Source: Shewanella baltica (GTDB lineage: Bacteria; Pseudomonadota; Gammaproteobacteria; Enterobacterales; Shewanellaceae). Taken from it: DNA of 64,000 nucleotides. Location: positions 2,294,001-2,358,000 of the forward strand of contig NZ_UGYM01000002.1 in the NCBI RefSeq assembly GCF_900456975.1, read 5' to 3'. Of this stretch, positions 45,555-55,322 are shown piece by piece (position 1 is the first letter of the stretch; every line of letters begins with the position of its first letter). The position numbers and the translations under genes are program-made. Under the pieces are notes generated by a model. That model was not told the DNA's origin. It did not search any database and saw only the letters and a list, made by a program, of their open reading frames with translations.

Positions 45555-47291
45555 TCATAACTCCCGTAAGTATTTTAAATCGTTCTTGGTCGTATCGACG
45601 ATTTCGGCAAATTTTCCATTGACCATTAATTTTGTCATCGATGCTGCAAAGCCTTTTACTTGCTCGAAGTTTAAGGTGGGTGGCATTGCCAAGGCATTGG
45701 GATCAGTAAAAATATTGATTATCGCAGGTCCCTTATGCTTGAATCCATTTACCAGTGCGAGTTCCACATCTTTGGACTCCGTCGCCTCCCATGCAGCAAT
45801 GTTCATCGCCTCTGCTAATTTTATAAAATCAGGATTAACCATACCCGTCTGCCACTCCATATAACCTTCTACCCGCATTTCAAGCTTCACCATAGCTAAC
45901 GAACGGTTATTAAAGATGATGATTTTGACAGGAATTTGATATTGGCTAATGGTCATTAAATCGCCGAGCAGCATTGAAATACCGCCATCGCCACAAAACG
46001 CAATCACTTGCCGGTCTGGTTGTGATAAGCCTGCCCCCATCGCCATAGGCATAGCATTCGCCATCGAGCCATGATTAAAGGAACCTGTCAGGTAACGATT
46101 GGCTCCCGCCTTTAAATAACGCGCGGCCCATACGGCGCTCATGCCCGTATCAACGGTAAATATCGCATCATCATCGGCGAGTTTATCCACCAAATGGGCA
46201 ACATATTCTGGGTGAATATTTTTTTCAGAACCCTTTTCTTCCACATAGCTCTCATAGATAGCTTCAATTTCTTGATGCAGTGAACGGGTTTTGTCGAGAA
46301 AATCCGTGGACGTTTTGACATCAATTAACGGCATAAGATCTTCAAGGGTTGATTTAATATCACCACAATAGCCCAAGTCCACTTTAGCTCTACGGCCTAA
46401 TTTTTCGGGTTTAGTATCGATTTGAATAATTTTGCATTTTTCTGGAAGGAACTCACTATATGGAAAATCCGTGCCCAGCATCAACAGGACATCGGCTTGA
46501 TGCATAGCTTCAAAACCGGATTTATTGCCTAACAGCCCATTAAGTCCAACGGCATAAGGATTTTCTTTACGTTCAAAAAATATTTTGCCTCGAAAACTAT
46601 ATCCCAACTGAGCGTTAAGCCTTTCGGCCAATTCCATCACTTCTTCAACGGCATAGCGACAACCATGGCCACAAAACAGCATCACTTTGTCATGTTCATT
46701 AATGACGCTTGCCAATTCTTCAAGCTGTTTATGGCTTGGGGTTATTCTGGGTTGAGTGTAGAAATTTTTATTCGCCGTATGCACAGATTCCAGACTTGCT
46801 GAAGCCACATCACCGGGAAGCCCGAGCACAGCGACCCCTTTCTTGCTGATGGCATGCTGAATCGCCGTTTGTAAACCATTGACAGCTTGTTTAGGGGTAT
46901 TGGCGAGAAACACATATTTTGAACAATCTTGAAATAACGATTCGGGTCTTGTCTCTTGAAAATTGTCCAATCCCATTTTTTCAGTATGAATAGTTGAAGC
47001 AATCGCAATAACCGGATTTTCAGCTCTATTAGCATCATAGAGTCCATTGACTAAATGAACATGCCCAGGACCACTGCTACCCATGCAGCAACCGATACCA
47101 TTTAGCTCAGCTTCCATAGATGCCGCATAGGCGCCCGCTTCCTCGTGCCTGACATGGATCCATTGCAGTCTGCCATCCCTTCGTACAGCATCATTGACCG
47201 GATTAAGACTATCGCCAGTCACGGCATAAACTCGCTTAACACCCGCTTCTACCAGCATTTCGACTAGATGATCCGCTACGTTTTTTGACAT
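45555..47291 (-). CDS. poxB: Pyruvate dehydrogenase (quinone)-like thiamine diphosphate enzyme
   Basis: A 578-residue ThDP/FAD enzyme of the PoxB type that would oxidise pyruvate to acetate and CO2 and pass electrons to quinone. The N-terminal catalytic Glu is in VRHEEAGAYAA, GGVGISML-type ThDP site is CGDGGISMLLGDLMTISQYQ, and the cofactor Mg motif continues to FNNRSLAMVKLEM. The length is close to E. coli PoxB (572). The start is ATG 47291 after GGAG (6-base gap) rather than an upstream in-frame codon. PoxB is normally induced in stationary phase; the neighbours also look stress-related. Confidence 0.87.
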   Translation of the reverse strand: MSKNVADHLVEMLVEAGVKRVYAVTGDSLNPVNDAVRRDGRLQWIHVRHEEAGAYAASMEAELNGIGCCMGSSGPGHVHLVNGLYDANRAENPVIAIASTIHTEKMGLDNFQETRPESLFQDCSKYVFLANTPKQAVNGLQTAIQHAISKKGVAVLGLPGDVASASLESVHTANKNFYTQPRITPSHKQLEELASVINEHDKVMLFCGHGCRYAVEEVMELAERLNAQLGYSFRGKIFFERKENPYAVGLNGLLGNKSGFEAMHQADVLLMLGTDFPYSEFLPEKCKIIQIDTKPEKLGRRAKVDLGYCGDIKSTLEDLMPLIDVKTSTDFLDKTRSLHQEIEAIYESYVEEKGSEKNIHPEYVAHLVDKLADDDAIFTVDTGMSAVWAARYLKAGANRYLTGSFNHGSMANAMPMAMGAGLSQPDRQVIAFCGDGGISMLLGDLMTISQYQIPVKIIIFNNRSLAMVKLEMRVEGYMEWQTGMVNPDFIKLAEAMNIAAWEATESKDVELALVNGFKHKGPAIINIFTDPNALAMPPTLNFEQVKGFAASMTKLMVNGKFAEIVDTTKNDLKYLREL

Positions 47292-47525
47292 AATTGGCTC
47301 CAACGTTTAGATAAAAAATTTCTATATTAATGACCAAGCTAGCCTGCACCTACAAAGTGCGGTTTATCTTGCCCCAGACAAAACCCGCCAGATAAAAGAG
47401 GATACCCATGGTCGCAATCCACGTCTGAAATCGCTGTTGAGCAATTCACTTCGAGCTTTCAGCCAACATTATTCTCATGGTCATGCATACGCCCTGCGTT
47501 ATTTGCGTTTTATATCAGCCACTCT

Positions 47526-49259
47526 TTATCCGGCAATCCCAAAAGCAATGGCGCTCACCGACAAAATAACAATGACTGCCAAACCAACATCCAACACGTT
47601 AGGAAGTTTGCAGTAATAAAGCACATCATCTATTTTCCCAAGGATGGTCAACACCAGAAAGTTCGACTGTGGAATGACCTTAAGTTGCGGCTCAAAAACC
47701 TTGACCGCCAGCTTGCCACTCTCGACCGCCGCCTCGATGCTCCACACATCCGCCGTCGTTTGGGTATGAGCGCCTGCAAGAACTAGGTTAGATATGGTCG
47801 TCTTTTGCTGTGGTAGATATTGTTGGGTATGGGTCGAGTTCACCCATTTGGGCTGCGCCGATGTTATGCCTTCAGGAGAAAACGCCCATTCATGCCAAAC
47901 GGTGATGTTTACGATGGAAAAATCTAGCCAGCTTTTACCGCCGTTAGCCTTTTTGACCAATTCATCGAGGGCATGACTCTGTTTTAATTGAAATAACACT
48001 TCATCCAGAAATTGTTCCTCTGTGCATTGTTCCAAACAAAGGCCATGGACTGGGCCAGGGACTTTTGAAACACAAGCCGTGACAGTCCACAGTGATTGAA
48101 TATCGTCCCCCAGAGAACTCGACTCTCCCCACGCTTGTTCCTGAGCAAACAATGTCAGGTTAAAGGCGGAGTCTGAAATAACCAGCGCGCATCTTTTCCG
48201 CGGCCAAGACATTGGCTCTTTGAAGCCAATTCTGAAGGACACTTGGGTGTGCGGCCCCTGTTGTACCAAGGGTTTAAAAAGATTGAGTTGCGGTTTATTT
48301 TGAAGCTGCGGGTTTCTGTCTAGAACATCTGCCGCAGAAAAGGGATTGAGTGCGAGGACATAGATATCGGCCTGAACGGTTTCGCCATTGGCGAGCTCTG
48401 CCGCTGTGATGCTGTTATTCTCAAAACACAAACGATGAAGTGGGGTCTGCCAATGAAACTCGACCTGCTTTTTCTTCAGATCATCGACCCATTTATCAAA
48501 CCAAACTTCACTGCTGGGCCCGTTAAGCAGCAACCATCCCATACGAGCCTTGTGTTCCCACGGCCCGCCTTCACTGTCTGCTTGATGATACGAATACTTG
48601 GTGACTAATTGCTTACGGAAAAAATGCGCCACATGATGGAAAGAAACATGACACCAGTCGGAACCTACCCAAGGGCCAAAAGTGGAACTCCAGGTACTCA
48701 ATGTCGAAGCGGCTAAATAAGGTCGCCAAGCTTCTTTCGCATTGATATTACTGTACTTTTGGCTACTTCGGGTATTTGAACACCATGCTTTTCCCATTAG
48801 CCAACACCAAAGCCATTTTTCTTTGGTCGTCATACTAAACAGGTTTTCCACATCGACATTGCCGGAGTGAGAGTCACCAAAGTGAGCCGCACCTGAATTA
48901 GGCGCTAAGCCGAATACCACAGGCCGTGAAAGAATATTGTCATAGAGGCTGGAGTGCTCATCAAAGGGGATCTCCTTGATGAGTTCGAAAAAATTGTTAT
49001 ACCAAGGACCCATTCCATGCCAAGAGTATTCAGAAGGCATGCCCTGCTCCTCTTTCCTTCTGGCACTTCTAAAAAAACCGCCCGCATCCGCATTCGCCTC
49101 GAACACCTTGACTTGATAGCCAAGTTTTGCAAATTCATGGGCTGCCGTTAGTCCAGCAATACCACCACCAAAAATTGCGACACTTTTCGATTCTGTGGCT
49201 GATTTTATTAATGATTCTGTGGCTGATTTTGTAGATGTAGACATAGATTCGGCTACCAT
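47526..49259 (-). CDS. FAD-dependent amine-oxidase/phytoene-desaturase-like oxidoreductase with C-terminal membrane anchor
   Basis: A 577-residue flavoprotein. About 25 Ser/Thr-rich residues with a duplicated SATES segment come first (18-bp direct repeat in the DNA), then the FAD motif SVAIFGGGIAGLTAAHEFAK with YQVKVFEANADAGGFFRSAR. The closing FAD motif is NLVLAGAHTQTTADVWSIEA and the end VGLAVIVILSVSAIAFGIAG is a single membrane anchor. It belongs to the amino-oxidase/phytoene-desaturase/hydroxysqualene group; the substrate is unknown. GAGGTGATCA gives a good ribosome site. It lies in the same minus-strand cluster as the PRC-barrel and PoxB genes. Confidence 0.83.
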   Translation of the reverse strand: MVAESMSTSTKSATESLIKSATESKSVAIFGGGIAGLTAAHEFAKLGYQVKVFEANADAGGFFRSARRKEEQGMPSEYSWHGMGPWYNNFFELIKEIPFDEHSSLYDNILSRPVVFGLAPNSGAAHFGDSHSGNVDVENLFSMTTKEKWLWCWLMGKAWCSNTRSSQKYSNINAKEAWRPYLAASTLSTWSSTFGPWVGSDWCHVSFHHVAHFFRKQLVTKYSYHQADSEGGPWEHKARMGWLLLNGPSSEVWFDKWVDDLKKKQVEFHWQTPLHRLCFENNSITAAELANGETVQADIYVLALNPFSAADVLDRNPQLQNKPQLNLFKPLVQQGPHTQVSFRIGFKEPMSWPRKRCALVISDSAFNLTLFAQEQAWGESSSLGDDIQSLWTVTACVSKVPGPVHGLCLEQCTEEQFLDEVLFQLKQSHALDELVKKANGGKSWLDFSIVNITVWHEWAFSPEGITSAQPKWVNSTHTQQYLPQQKTTISNLVLAGAHTQTTADVWSIEAAVESGKLAVKVFEPQLKVIPQSNFLVLTILGKIDDVLYYCKLPNVLDVGLAVIVILSVSAIAFGIAG

Positions 49260-49291
49260 TGATCACCTCTTAATATTGTCACCGCTCGCTC

Positions 49292-50125
49292 TTACGCGGT
49301 GCTAGGGTGTGATTTTGCGGTTTCATGTTGCTCTTCATCCAGCCAATAACCAGGACGACCATAATGGTTGTAGATAGATATTTCCGTTTTACGGTCCACT
49401 GGCATCAATGGGTTATATGGCGGAGCGTCTTTCACTGCCTGTCGTGTCAGGTTGACTGACGCCTTGGCATCCGGCCAACTCACATCTTCAATCCAATCTG
49501 CAGGAATGAGCACTTGATGACCTAGCCACCAGTTACTGGTATTCACTATCAGGTATCGAATGGCCCAAGTCTCTTCATCGATAAGCAAGTCCTCTATGTG
49601 GCCAATGTCACCGTCGCTAGCATGAATGCGGTAGTCGATTACCGCCTGAGAGCTACGCAGATGCATATCGTCATCTTGATGCTGCTCGGCTTTAACCGCC
49701 CTAACCCCTTGTGGATCTTCGTCATTGGGCCGCGAAACCAAGTCGACGTATCCCGTTAACATCAAATTCGGGTACACACTGTCGCCCCACATCCCATAAC
49801 CACCCCAATAATATGGATAGCCGTAGTACTTAAGTAAGCGGATTTCTTGCTGGCGAGAGACGGGAGTTTGAGTGTTAATGTCGGGGCTGTTCTCAACTTG
49901 CTCTTTTGTGATCGAGACGGGTAATTGCTTGCCCGCCCAGTTTGCTTGGCCTATCGAGATGGGCGAAATCAATACTTTTCGACTCGAAAGCCAAGTACCT
50001 GTATCAACAACAAGATAGCGAACGCACCAAGTTTCGTCATCAAAATAGACATCTTTGACATGCCCAATATTGCCATCTGTAGCACTGATTACGTAGTCTT
50101 CCATATGTTTAACGGTGCGTAACAT
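49292..50125 (-). CDS. Protein with two PRC-barrel domains
   Basis: A 277-residue cytosolic protein made of two similar halves. Each has a PRC-barrel core: YVISATDGNIGHVKDVYFDD with WCVRYLVVDTGTWL (about residues 10-50), and YRIHASDGDIGHIEDLLIDE with WAIRYLIVNTSNWWL (about 165-205). A Tyr/Gly-rich YYGYPYYWGGYGMWGD stretch lies between them, and each half ends in a PV.R..EI.....YG.P.YW segment. PRC-barrels usually mediate protein or RNA contacts. ATG 50125 follows AAGGAG; a GTG at 50143 is the alternative. It is the first gene of the stress-like cluster, whose promoter should be in 50126-50240. Confidence 0.83.
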   Translation of the reverse strand: MLRTVKHMEDYVISATDGNIGHVKDVYFDDETWCVRYLVVDTGTWLSSRKVLISPISIGQANWAGKQLPVSITKEQVENSPDINTQTPVSRQQEIRLLKYYGYPYYWGGYGMWGDSVYPNLMLTGYVDLVSRPNDEDPQGVRAVKAEQHQDDDMHLRSSQAVIDYRIHASDGDIGHIEDLLIDEETWAIRYLIVNTSNWWLGHQVLIPADWIEDVSWPDAKASVNLTRQAVKDAPPYNPLMPVDRKTEISIYNHYGRPGYWLDEEQHETAKSHPSTA

Positions 50126-51155
50126 AAGTACTGTCTCCTTCACATGCTTGATTTTTTAACAGAGGATGCAATATACGAATCATCGTATGCAAAAAGCAGT
50201 ATTGCTGTCGGTGCGCTATAGAACATGGGAGTGATATTAATGCAGTTATGAGTGCAATTGATGCGCCGCCAAATGCCTATGCGTCGAGTTCGCAGCTAAA
50301 TCCACCCTATCACACTGAGACCAGACCTCAAGTAATTCGCCATAGAGAAAGACAATCGGTAATGTCTATAGCTGTGGAGTTCATGGTTGTGGAAAAATTT
50401 TTGAGGTCTTTTTTGATGTCTTTTTTGAGGTTTTTTCTGAGGTCAATGTTGAAATCAATATTAACAATGACATAACGCACTTTGGGTTTAGGTTCAAGCA
50501 AAGCGAATAGACGTAGTCGTTTAACGTCAGTCCGCTTTTAGGTGCTGACAACCACTAGATAAATGTCGTTCCTGTTTAAAATGTTCACACGAGATCCCAG
50601 CGATAAATCCAACCGCGCCGGCTTGTCATGACATTCATGATCAGACACGCATAAGTATGTCCCAATCACTCGTCCTCTCGACCTCTATTTCATGGTGAAT
50701 GAGTGTCATAGTGAATTTTCCCACGGTTGTTGGCGCAGTCCACCACACGCCTTACATGGGTTCCTAACACAGATTACTGAGCAATTGTCGCTGTTTTTGT
50801 GTTTGCACCCGCATTTTCTTTTTCTTGGATGACTTTCAGTTTTCTACGTTTTTTTTCGTTGTTGGAATCGTTCAGCCTTTCAAGGTTTTAGCCGCCAACT
50901 GAGCCATCAAAAAAATGATGGCCCACGAGGAAAATATATAAATATTTTTATTTTCAATAATTTACACCCTACTTAATTGCGTCGATTCGTTGACAGATAG
51001 GCCTGTAAGACACTAGTGTAGAAAGAGACTACTCGTGCTGTGCATTTTTTATGAACTCTGTGAGTTCATCATTAAATGTTTAATCGAGCAGAATTTATTC
51101 ATGTGTTTTTTATGTAGCGTTAGTGCAAAAAAGCAGAACGGCGTAAAAGAGCGTC
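50126..51155. other. Long intergenic region between the PRC-barrel gene and proV
   Basis: About one kilobase with divergent promoters at the two sides and no convincing gene. 50394-50440 is a poly-T/GAGGT-rich stretch. A possible sigma-70 site (TTGACA at 50990-50995) lies 160 bases upstream of proV; its -10 is weak, as in osmotically regulated proU promoters. Nothing else is recognised. Confidence 0.5.
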
Positions 51156-52394
51156 ATGGAAAATGTTATGGAAAAAATAGTGATAAAAAACCTGTATAAG
51201 GTTTTTGGTGCTGAGCCTCGCAAGGGGGTGAAGTTACTTGAACAAGGGAAAAGCAAAGAAGAAATTTACGAACAGACAGGGCTGACAGTTGCCGTACAAG
51301 GTGCCAGCTTTACCGTTAATAAAGGTGAGATTTTTGTCGTTATGGGGCTATCCGGCTCAGGAAAATCAACCCTAGTAAGAATGTTAAATAGGCTCATTGA
51401 ACCCACGTCGGGAGAGGTATTAGTCGATGGCCAAAATATCCTCAACATGAATAAGGATGAGCTGGTCAGGTTTCGCAGAAGTAAAACCAGTATGGTGTTT
51501 CAATCCTTTGCGCTTATGCCCCATCAAACAGTGTTAGAGAATGCCGCATTTGGCCTCGAACTCGATGGCATGGATAAAAAACAGCGTGAAGAACGAGCCC
51601 TAGATGCTTTAAAACAAGTCGGACTCGAAGGCTTGGAGAAGGCCTATCCCAATGAGTTAAGTGGCGGTATGCAGCAGCGAGTAGGATTAGCGCGAGGCTT
51701 AGCGGTTGATCCTGATATCTTGCTCATGGATGAGGCATTTTCGGCGCTTGATCCGCTTATCAAGACAGAGATGCAAGATGAACTGCTGAAACTGCAAGAT
51801 CGTCATGAACGCACCATCATTTTTATCTCCCATGATTTAGACGAAGCATTACGCATTGGCGACCGAATTGCCATTATGCAGGGCGGCAGAGTGATTCAGG
51901 TGGGGACGCCGGAAGAAATCCTGCAAAATCCCGCGGACGATTATGTGCGCGCATTTTTCCGTGGTGTGGATCCAACCGGTGTTATCTCCGCTGGGGACAT
52001 TGCCCGCGACAGTCAGCCAACGGTCGTTTGGCATACTAAAGCCGGTAGCCCACGCGCCACCCTAGAAATGTTAAGCATTAAAGATCGCGAATTTGCCTAT
52101 GTACTTGACTCAGAACACCGCTTTTTAGGTGTGGTCTCTTCAGACTCCCTGCGCGACGCTGTTGACCAAGGAAATGGTGCTAGCAAACTTGAGCATGCTT
52201 TTCTGACAGACGCTAAATCAGTTCAAGAAACAGATAGCCTTCAGGATATCTTACCCTTGGTCGCCTCCCATGCTTGGCCTATTCCAGTTGTAAACTCAGA
52301 AAGTAGATATCGCGGCGTTGTTTCTAAAAATCTGTTTCTTCGCACCTTAAACCGTGCGGAAAAGGGGACTTATTTTGAGCAATCAGCATCTTAG
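51156..52394 (+). CDS. proV: Glycine betaine/proline ABC transporter ATPase ProV
   Basis: The 412-residue ATPase of the osmoprotectant importer. Walker A is GLSGSGKSTLVRM, signature LSGGMQQRVGLARGL, Walker B DILLMDEAFSALDPLIK, switch His in FISHDLDEALR. The first 45 residues (YKVFGAEPRKGVKLLEQGKS) are the ProV-specific N-terminal part, and residues about 280-405 form the CBS-type regulatory tail that senses ionic strength. It is the first gene of proVWX, with proW 26 bp downstream. Osmotic induction is expected from the family. Confidence 0.95.
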   Translation: MENVMEKIVIKNLYKVFGAEPRKGVKLLEQGKSKEEIYEQTGLTVAVQGASFTVNKGEIFVVMGLSGSGKSTLVRMLNRLIEPTSGEVLVDGQNILNMNKDELVRFRRSKTSMVFQSFALMPHQTVLENAAFGLELDGMDKKQREERALDALKQVGLEGLEKAYPNELSGGMQQRVGLARGLAVDPDILLMDEAFSALDPLIKTEMQDELLKLQDRHERTIIFISHDLDEALRIGDRIAIMQGGRVIQVGTPEEILQNPADDYVRAFFRGVDPTGVISAGDIARDSQPTVVWHTKAGSPRATLEMLSIKDREFAYVLDSEHRFLGVVSSDSLRDAVDQGNGASKLEHAFLTDAKSVQETDSLQDILPLVASHAWPIPVVNSESRYRGVVSKNLFLRTLNRAEKGTYFEQSAS

Positions 52395-52420
52395 AATACT
52401 CACTTCAGGAGTTTTATATC

Positions 52421-53266
52421 ATGTTCAGTTCTGATGAAAGAGTGATTCCTTTAGATGTGTGGATCACCAATGTAGTTAACTGGTTGGTTGAAGGCTATCG
52501 ATGGTTTTTCCAACTGATCAAATGGCCCGTTGACTTTATTCTGTCTGGTGTGTCAGACGGTCTACTGGCAACCTCCCCTCTGCTTGTTATTGCCCTGTTT
52601 GGCGCCATTGCTTGGCGAGTGTCAGGTTTAAAACTGGCCATCTTTACGCTGTTATCATTGGTGCTCATCGGTCTGCTCGGTTTCTGGTCTGAAACCATGA
52701 TAACCCTCGCCATGGTCTTTTCATCCGTGGTGTTCTGCACCCTTGTTGGTGTGCCATTTGGGATATGGGCTGGACGCAGTGATCGTGTTAACAACGTTCT
52801 ACGACCCATTTTGGACGCGATGCAAACGACGCCAGCCTTTGTCTATTTGGTCCCCATTGTGATGCTTTTTTCTATTGGCAATACCGCGGGTGTGCTGGCG
52901 ACCATCATTTTTGCCCTGCCACCCTTGGTGAGATTAACCAGTCTAGGGATTAGGCAAGTACACCCAGAGTTAGTCGAGGCTGCGCTCGCCTTTGGGGCAA
53001 CAAGCTCGCAGGTTTTACTTAAAGTTCAAATACCCCTTGCTTTACCGACCATCATGGCGGGCCTGAATCAGACCATCATGATGTCGCTCTCCATGGTGGT
53101 TATCGCCGCGATGATTGGCGCGGGTGGCCTCGGGGCACCTGTCGTTCTGGGCTTAAATACACTTGATATTGGTTTGGCCACGGTGGGCGGTCTAGCGATT
53201 GTGTTATTAGCCATCATTCTCGATAGGATCACCCAATCAATGGCGACCCAAAAAATAAGGACGTAA
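52421..53266 (+). CDS. proW: Glycine betaine/proline ABC transporter permease ProW
   Basis: A 281-residue permease, shorter than E. coli ProW (354) because it lacks most of the long periplasmic N-terminus. It keeps the hydrophobic spans and the coupling loop LVEAALAFGATSSQVLLKVQ with IPLALPTIMAGLNQTIMMSL. AGGAG lies 9 bases before the ATG. The proX start follows one base after its stop. Confidence 0.95.
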   Translation: MFSSDERVIPLDVWITNVVNWLVEGYRWFFQLIKWPVDFILSGVSDGLLATSPLLVIALFGAIAWRVSGLKLAIFTLLSLVLIGLLGFWSETMITLAMVFSSVVFCTLVGVPFGIWAGRSDRVNNVLRPILDAMQTTPAFVYLVPIVMLFSIGNTAGVLATIIFALPPLVRLTSLGIRQVHPELVEAALAFGATSSQVLLKVQIPLALPTIMAGLNQTIMMSLSMVVIAAMIGAGGLGAPVVLGLNTLDIGLATVGGLAIVLLAIILDRITQSMATQKIRT

Positions 53267-53267
53267 A

Positions 53268-54302
53268 ATGAGACTTAAAAAAGTAATACTGGGTGCAGCG
53301 TTAGCTGCAATGACAGTGACGGGATCCGCAGCGCTTGCAGATACTCTCAAGCCAGGGGAAGGCATAATCGTTAAACCCGCTCGGGCGACATGGGACACAG
53401 GTTTTTTTCAGGAAGCACTTGTTCGACGCGGTCTTGAAACGCTTGGGTATGATGTCGAAAAGCCTAAGACATTGGTCAATCCCATCTTTTATAAAACCGT
53501 CACACTCGGGGACATTGACTATTGGGCCAATGGTTGGTTTCCAATGCATAACGATCAGCTACCGAGTAATTTCGACGAGAAAGCTGAAAAGATTGGTTAT
53601 GTTATTAAAGCCGGTGGATTAGGCGGATATTTAATCTCTAAAAAAGAAGCCGATAAATACAATATTACCTCTCTTGCAGATTTTAAACGCCCTGAAGTCA
53701 AACAAGCATTTGATACTAATGGAGATGGTAAAGCGGATTTGACTGCATGTCCTCCTGGTTGGGGATGCGAAAAAATTATCACTCACCATATGGATGTTTA
53801 CGGTCTGAAAGATTCGATTAATCCAGTGAAAGCGGCCTATGCTGCCGGGATGGCATCCGCTATGGCGGGTTATAAAAATGGTGGCCCGATATTTTTCTAT
53901 ACTTGGGCGCCCAACTGGACCATTTTTAAAATGAAGCCAGGCAAGGACGTTGTGTGGATAAACGTGCCTGAAATCAAGCCAACAAAAGCCCAGAGTGCTG
54001 CCGTTGATCGGATGACGGTAAAGGGACTCGAAGGCGCGGTTTCCGATCCGATAAAACTGGGGTTTGTCGCTTCTGACATCCAGATCGTTGCCAACAAAAA
54101 ATTCGCTAAACAAAATCCCGCCGCGAGAAAGTTTTTTGAGGTATTCACACTACCGCTCGCCGATATCAACGAGCAGAACACGCGTATGAACGACGGTGAA
54201 AAGAGTAAGCAAGATATTCAACACCACGTTGATGGATGGATTGCCAAGAACCAAGATAAATGGAACGGTTGGCTTACTGAAGCACGAAACGCGGCTCAAT
54301 AG
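53268..54302 (+). CDS. proX: Glycine betaine/proline binding protein ProX
   Basis: A 344-residue periplasmic binding protein with a signal peptide ending AALADTL. Mature residues match the ProX layout: YDVEKPKTLVNPIFYKTVTL, DYWANGWFPMHND, FDTNGDGKADLTACPPGWGC and FYTWAPNWTIFKM supply the Trp residues of the betaine cage. FDTNGDGKADLT is also the expected conserved loop. It closes the operon; a large hairpin follows at 54328-54385. Confidence 0.95.
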   Translation: MRLKKVILGAALAAMTVTGSAALADTLKPGEGIIVKPARATWDTGFFQEALVRRGLETLGYDVEKPKTLVNPIFYKTVTLGDIDYWANGWFPMHNDQLPSNFDEKAEKIGYVIKAGGLGGYLISKKEADKYNITSLADFKRPEVKQAFDTNGDGKADLTACPPGWGCEKIITHHMDVYGLKDSINPVKAAYAAGMASAMAGYKNGGPIFFYTWAPNWTIFKMKPGKDVVWINVPEIKPTKAQSAAVDRMTVKGLEGAVSDPIKLGFVASDIQIVANKKFAKQNPAARKFFEVFTLPLADINEQNTRMNDGEKSKQDIQHHVDGWIAKNQDKWNGWLTEARNAAQ

Positions 54303-54327
54303 TCTCAAGCTGTAACCCTAAATCTGG

Positions 54328-54385
54328 CCAGTGATGATAAAACGCAAACAACATCCACTTTCGGTTTGCGTTCTATCATCACTGG
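54328..54385 (+). terminator. Long hairpin after proVWX (possible terminator or repeat)
   Basis: CCAGTGATGATA + ACGCAAAC pair with GTTTGCGT + TATCATCACTGG across a 14-base loop, giving a 20-bp stem with one 2-base mismatch. No T run follows, so termination by this hairpin alone is uncertain; it may protect the mRNA 3' end. Confidence 0.6.
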
Positions 54386-54467
54386 AACTTGCTTTCAGGG
54401 TCTTTCATCAACTCAGATCCGCTTATTTGAGCCCTGTCCCAGCTCTTAGCAGCCTAACCTGATTCCA

Positions 54468-55094
54468 CTATCTATCACTGGTCATGACTTTACTGGCCAA
54501 GCCAATAAGCAACACCCCTGATATCCCCTCTAAGGCTCTGGAATAACGCTGGGAATTGGGCCGACTAAATACCCAGCTTCCTGCCAACGCATAGAGGACG
54601 TTACACAGGGTCGCTAACAAACTGAAAATAAGACCAAGGGTTAACAGCTGAATTGACGTTGAACCTGCTAACGGGTCAATAAACTGCGGCAAAAAAGAGA
54701 GGAAAAATAAAGCGACTTTAGGATTAAGTACACTAACGACAATGCCTTGGAAAAATACGTTGCCGTTTGGTTTGCTATTGTCATCGACCACCATTTTATT
54801 GTTGCCACGCCACATTGATATTAATGCTTGAATGCCTAAATACACTAGATACGCGGCGCCCAACCACTTCACAATACTAAAAGCCAACGCTGAGCTGAGA
54901 ATGATGGCAGATAATCCCAAGCTAGCAGCAAGCGTGTGAACAAAATAACCCACACCTAGACCCATCGCAGCTTTATGCCCACTGATCATTTTCCCTTTCA
55001 TTGTGTTAGATACAATGTAGATAACATCGGGTCCAGGGATAAGATTGATAGCAAGGCAAGCAACTGCAAACAGTAATAGTGAATTTAAATCCAT
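54468..55094 (-). CDS. LysE/RhtB-family amino acid exporter
   Basis: A 208-residue inner-membrane protein with about six spans. LINLIPGPDVIYIVSNTMKG at residues 16-35 is the LysE/RhtB signature, and SVLNPKVALFFLSFLPQFID is the second conserved region. It should export an amino acid such as homoserine or threonine; the substrate cannot be read. AAGGAG lies 9 bases before the ATG. Single gene, pointing toward proX. Confidence 0.9.
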   Translation of the reverse strand: MDLNSLLLFAVACLAINLIPGPDVIYIVSNTMKGKMISGHKAAMGLGVGYFVHTLAASLGLSAIILSSALAFSIVKWLGAAYLVYLGIQALISMWRGNNKMVVDDNSKPNGNVFFQGIVVSVLNPKVALFFLSFLPQFIDPLAGSTSIQLLTLGLIFSLLATLCNVLYALAGSWVFSRPNSQRYSRALEGISGVLLIGLASKVMTSDR

Positions 55095-55322
55095 TTAATT
55101 TTTCTCCTTGTTAAACGCCTAATGTATCGCGCCCGCGTAAGTGGTGTCCGACGCAATACCGCAGCCTCTGCAAACCACTTTAAAAATAAAATCAGAACGT
55201 TAACTACAAGTAAGTTGATAACCAGAGCCTGTGCTCAACTTTATATACTTTTTGCTCACGTCTTGATTCAAAGCAAACCTCAATTTGCTCATCCTTAACG
55301 ATCTTAATTGGCGCTTAATTAT

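Noticed and set aside
50248..50475. Open frame of 75 codons before proV
   Set aside because: No ribosome site; the second half comes from a T/GAGGT-rich repeat; likely non-coding.
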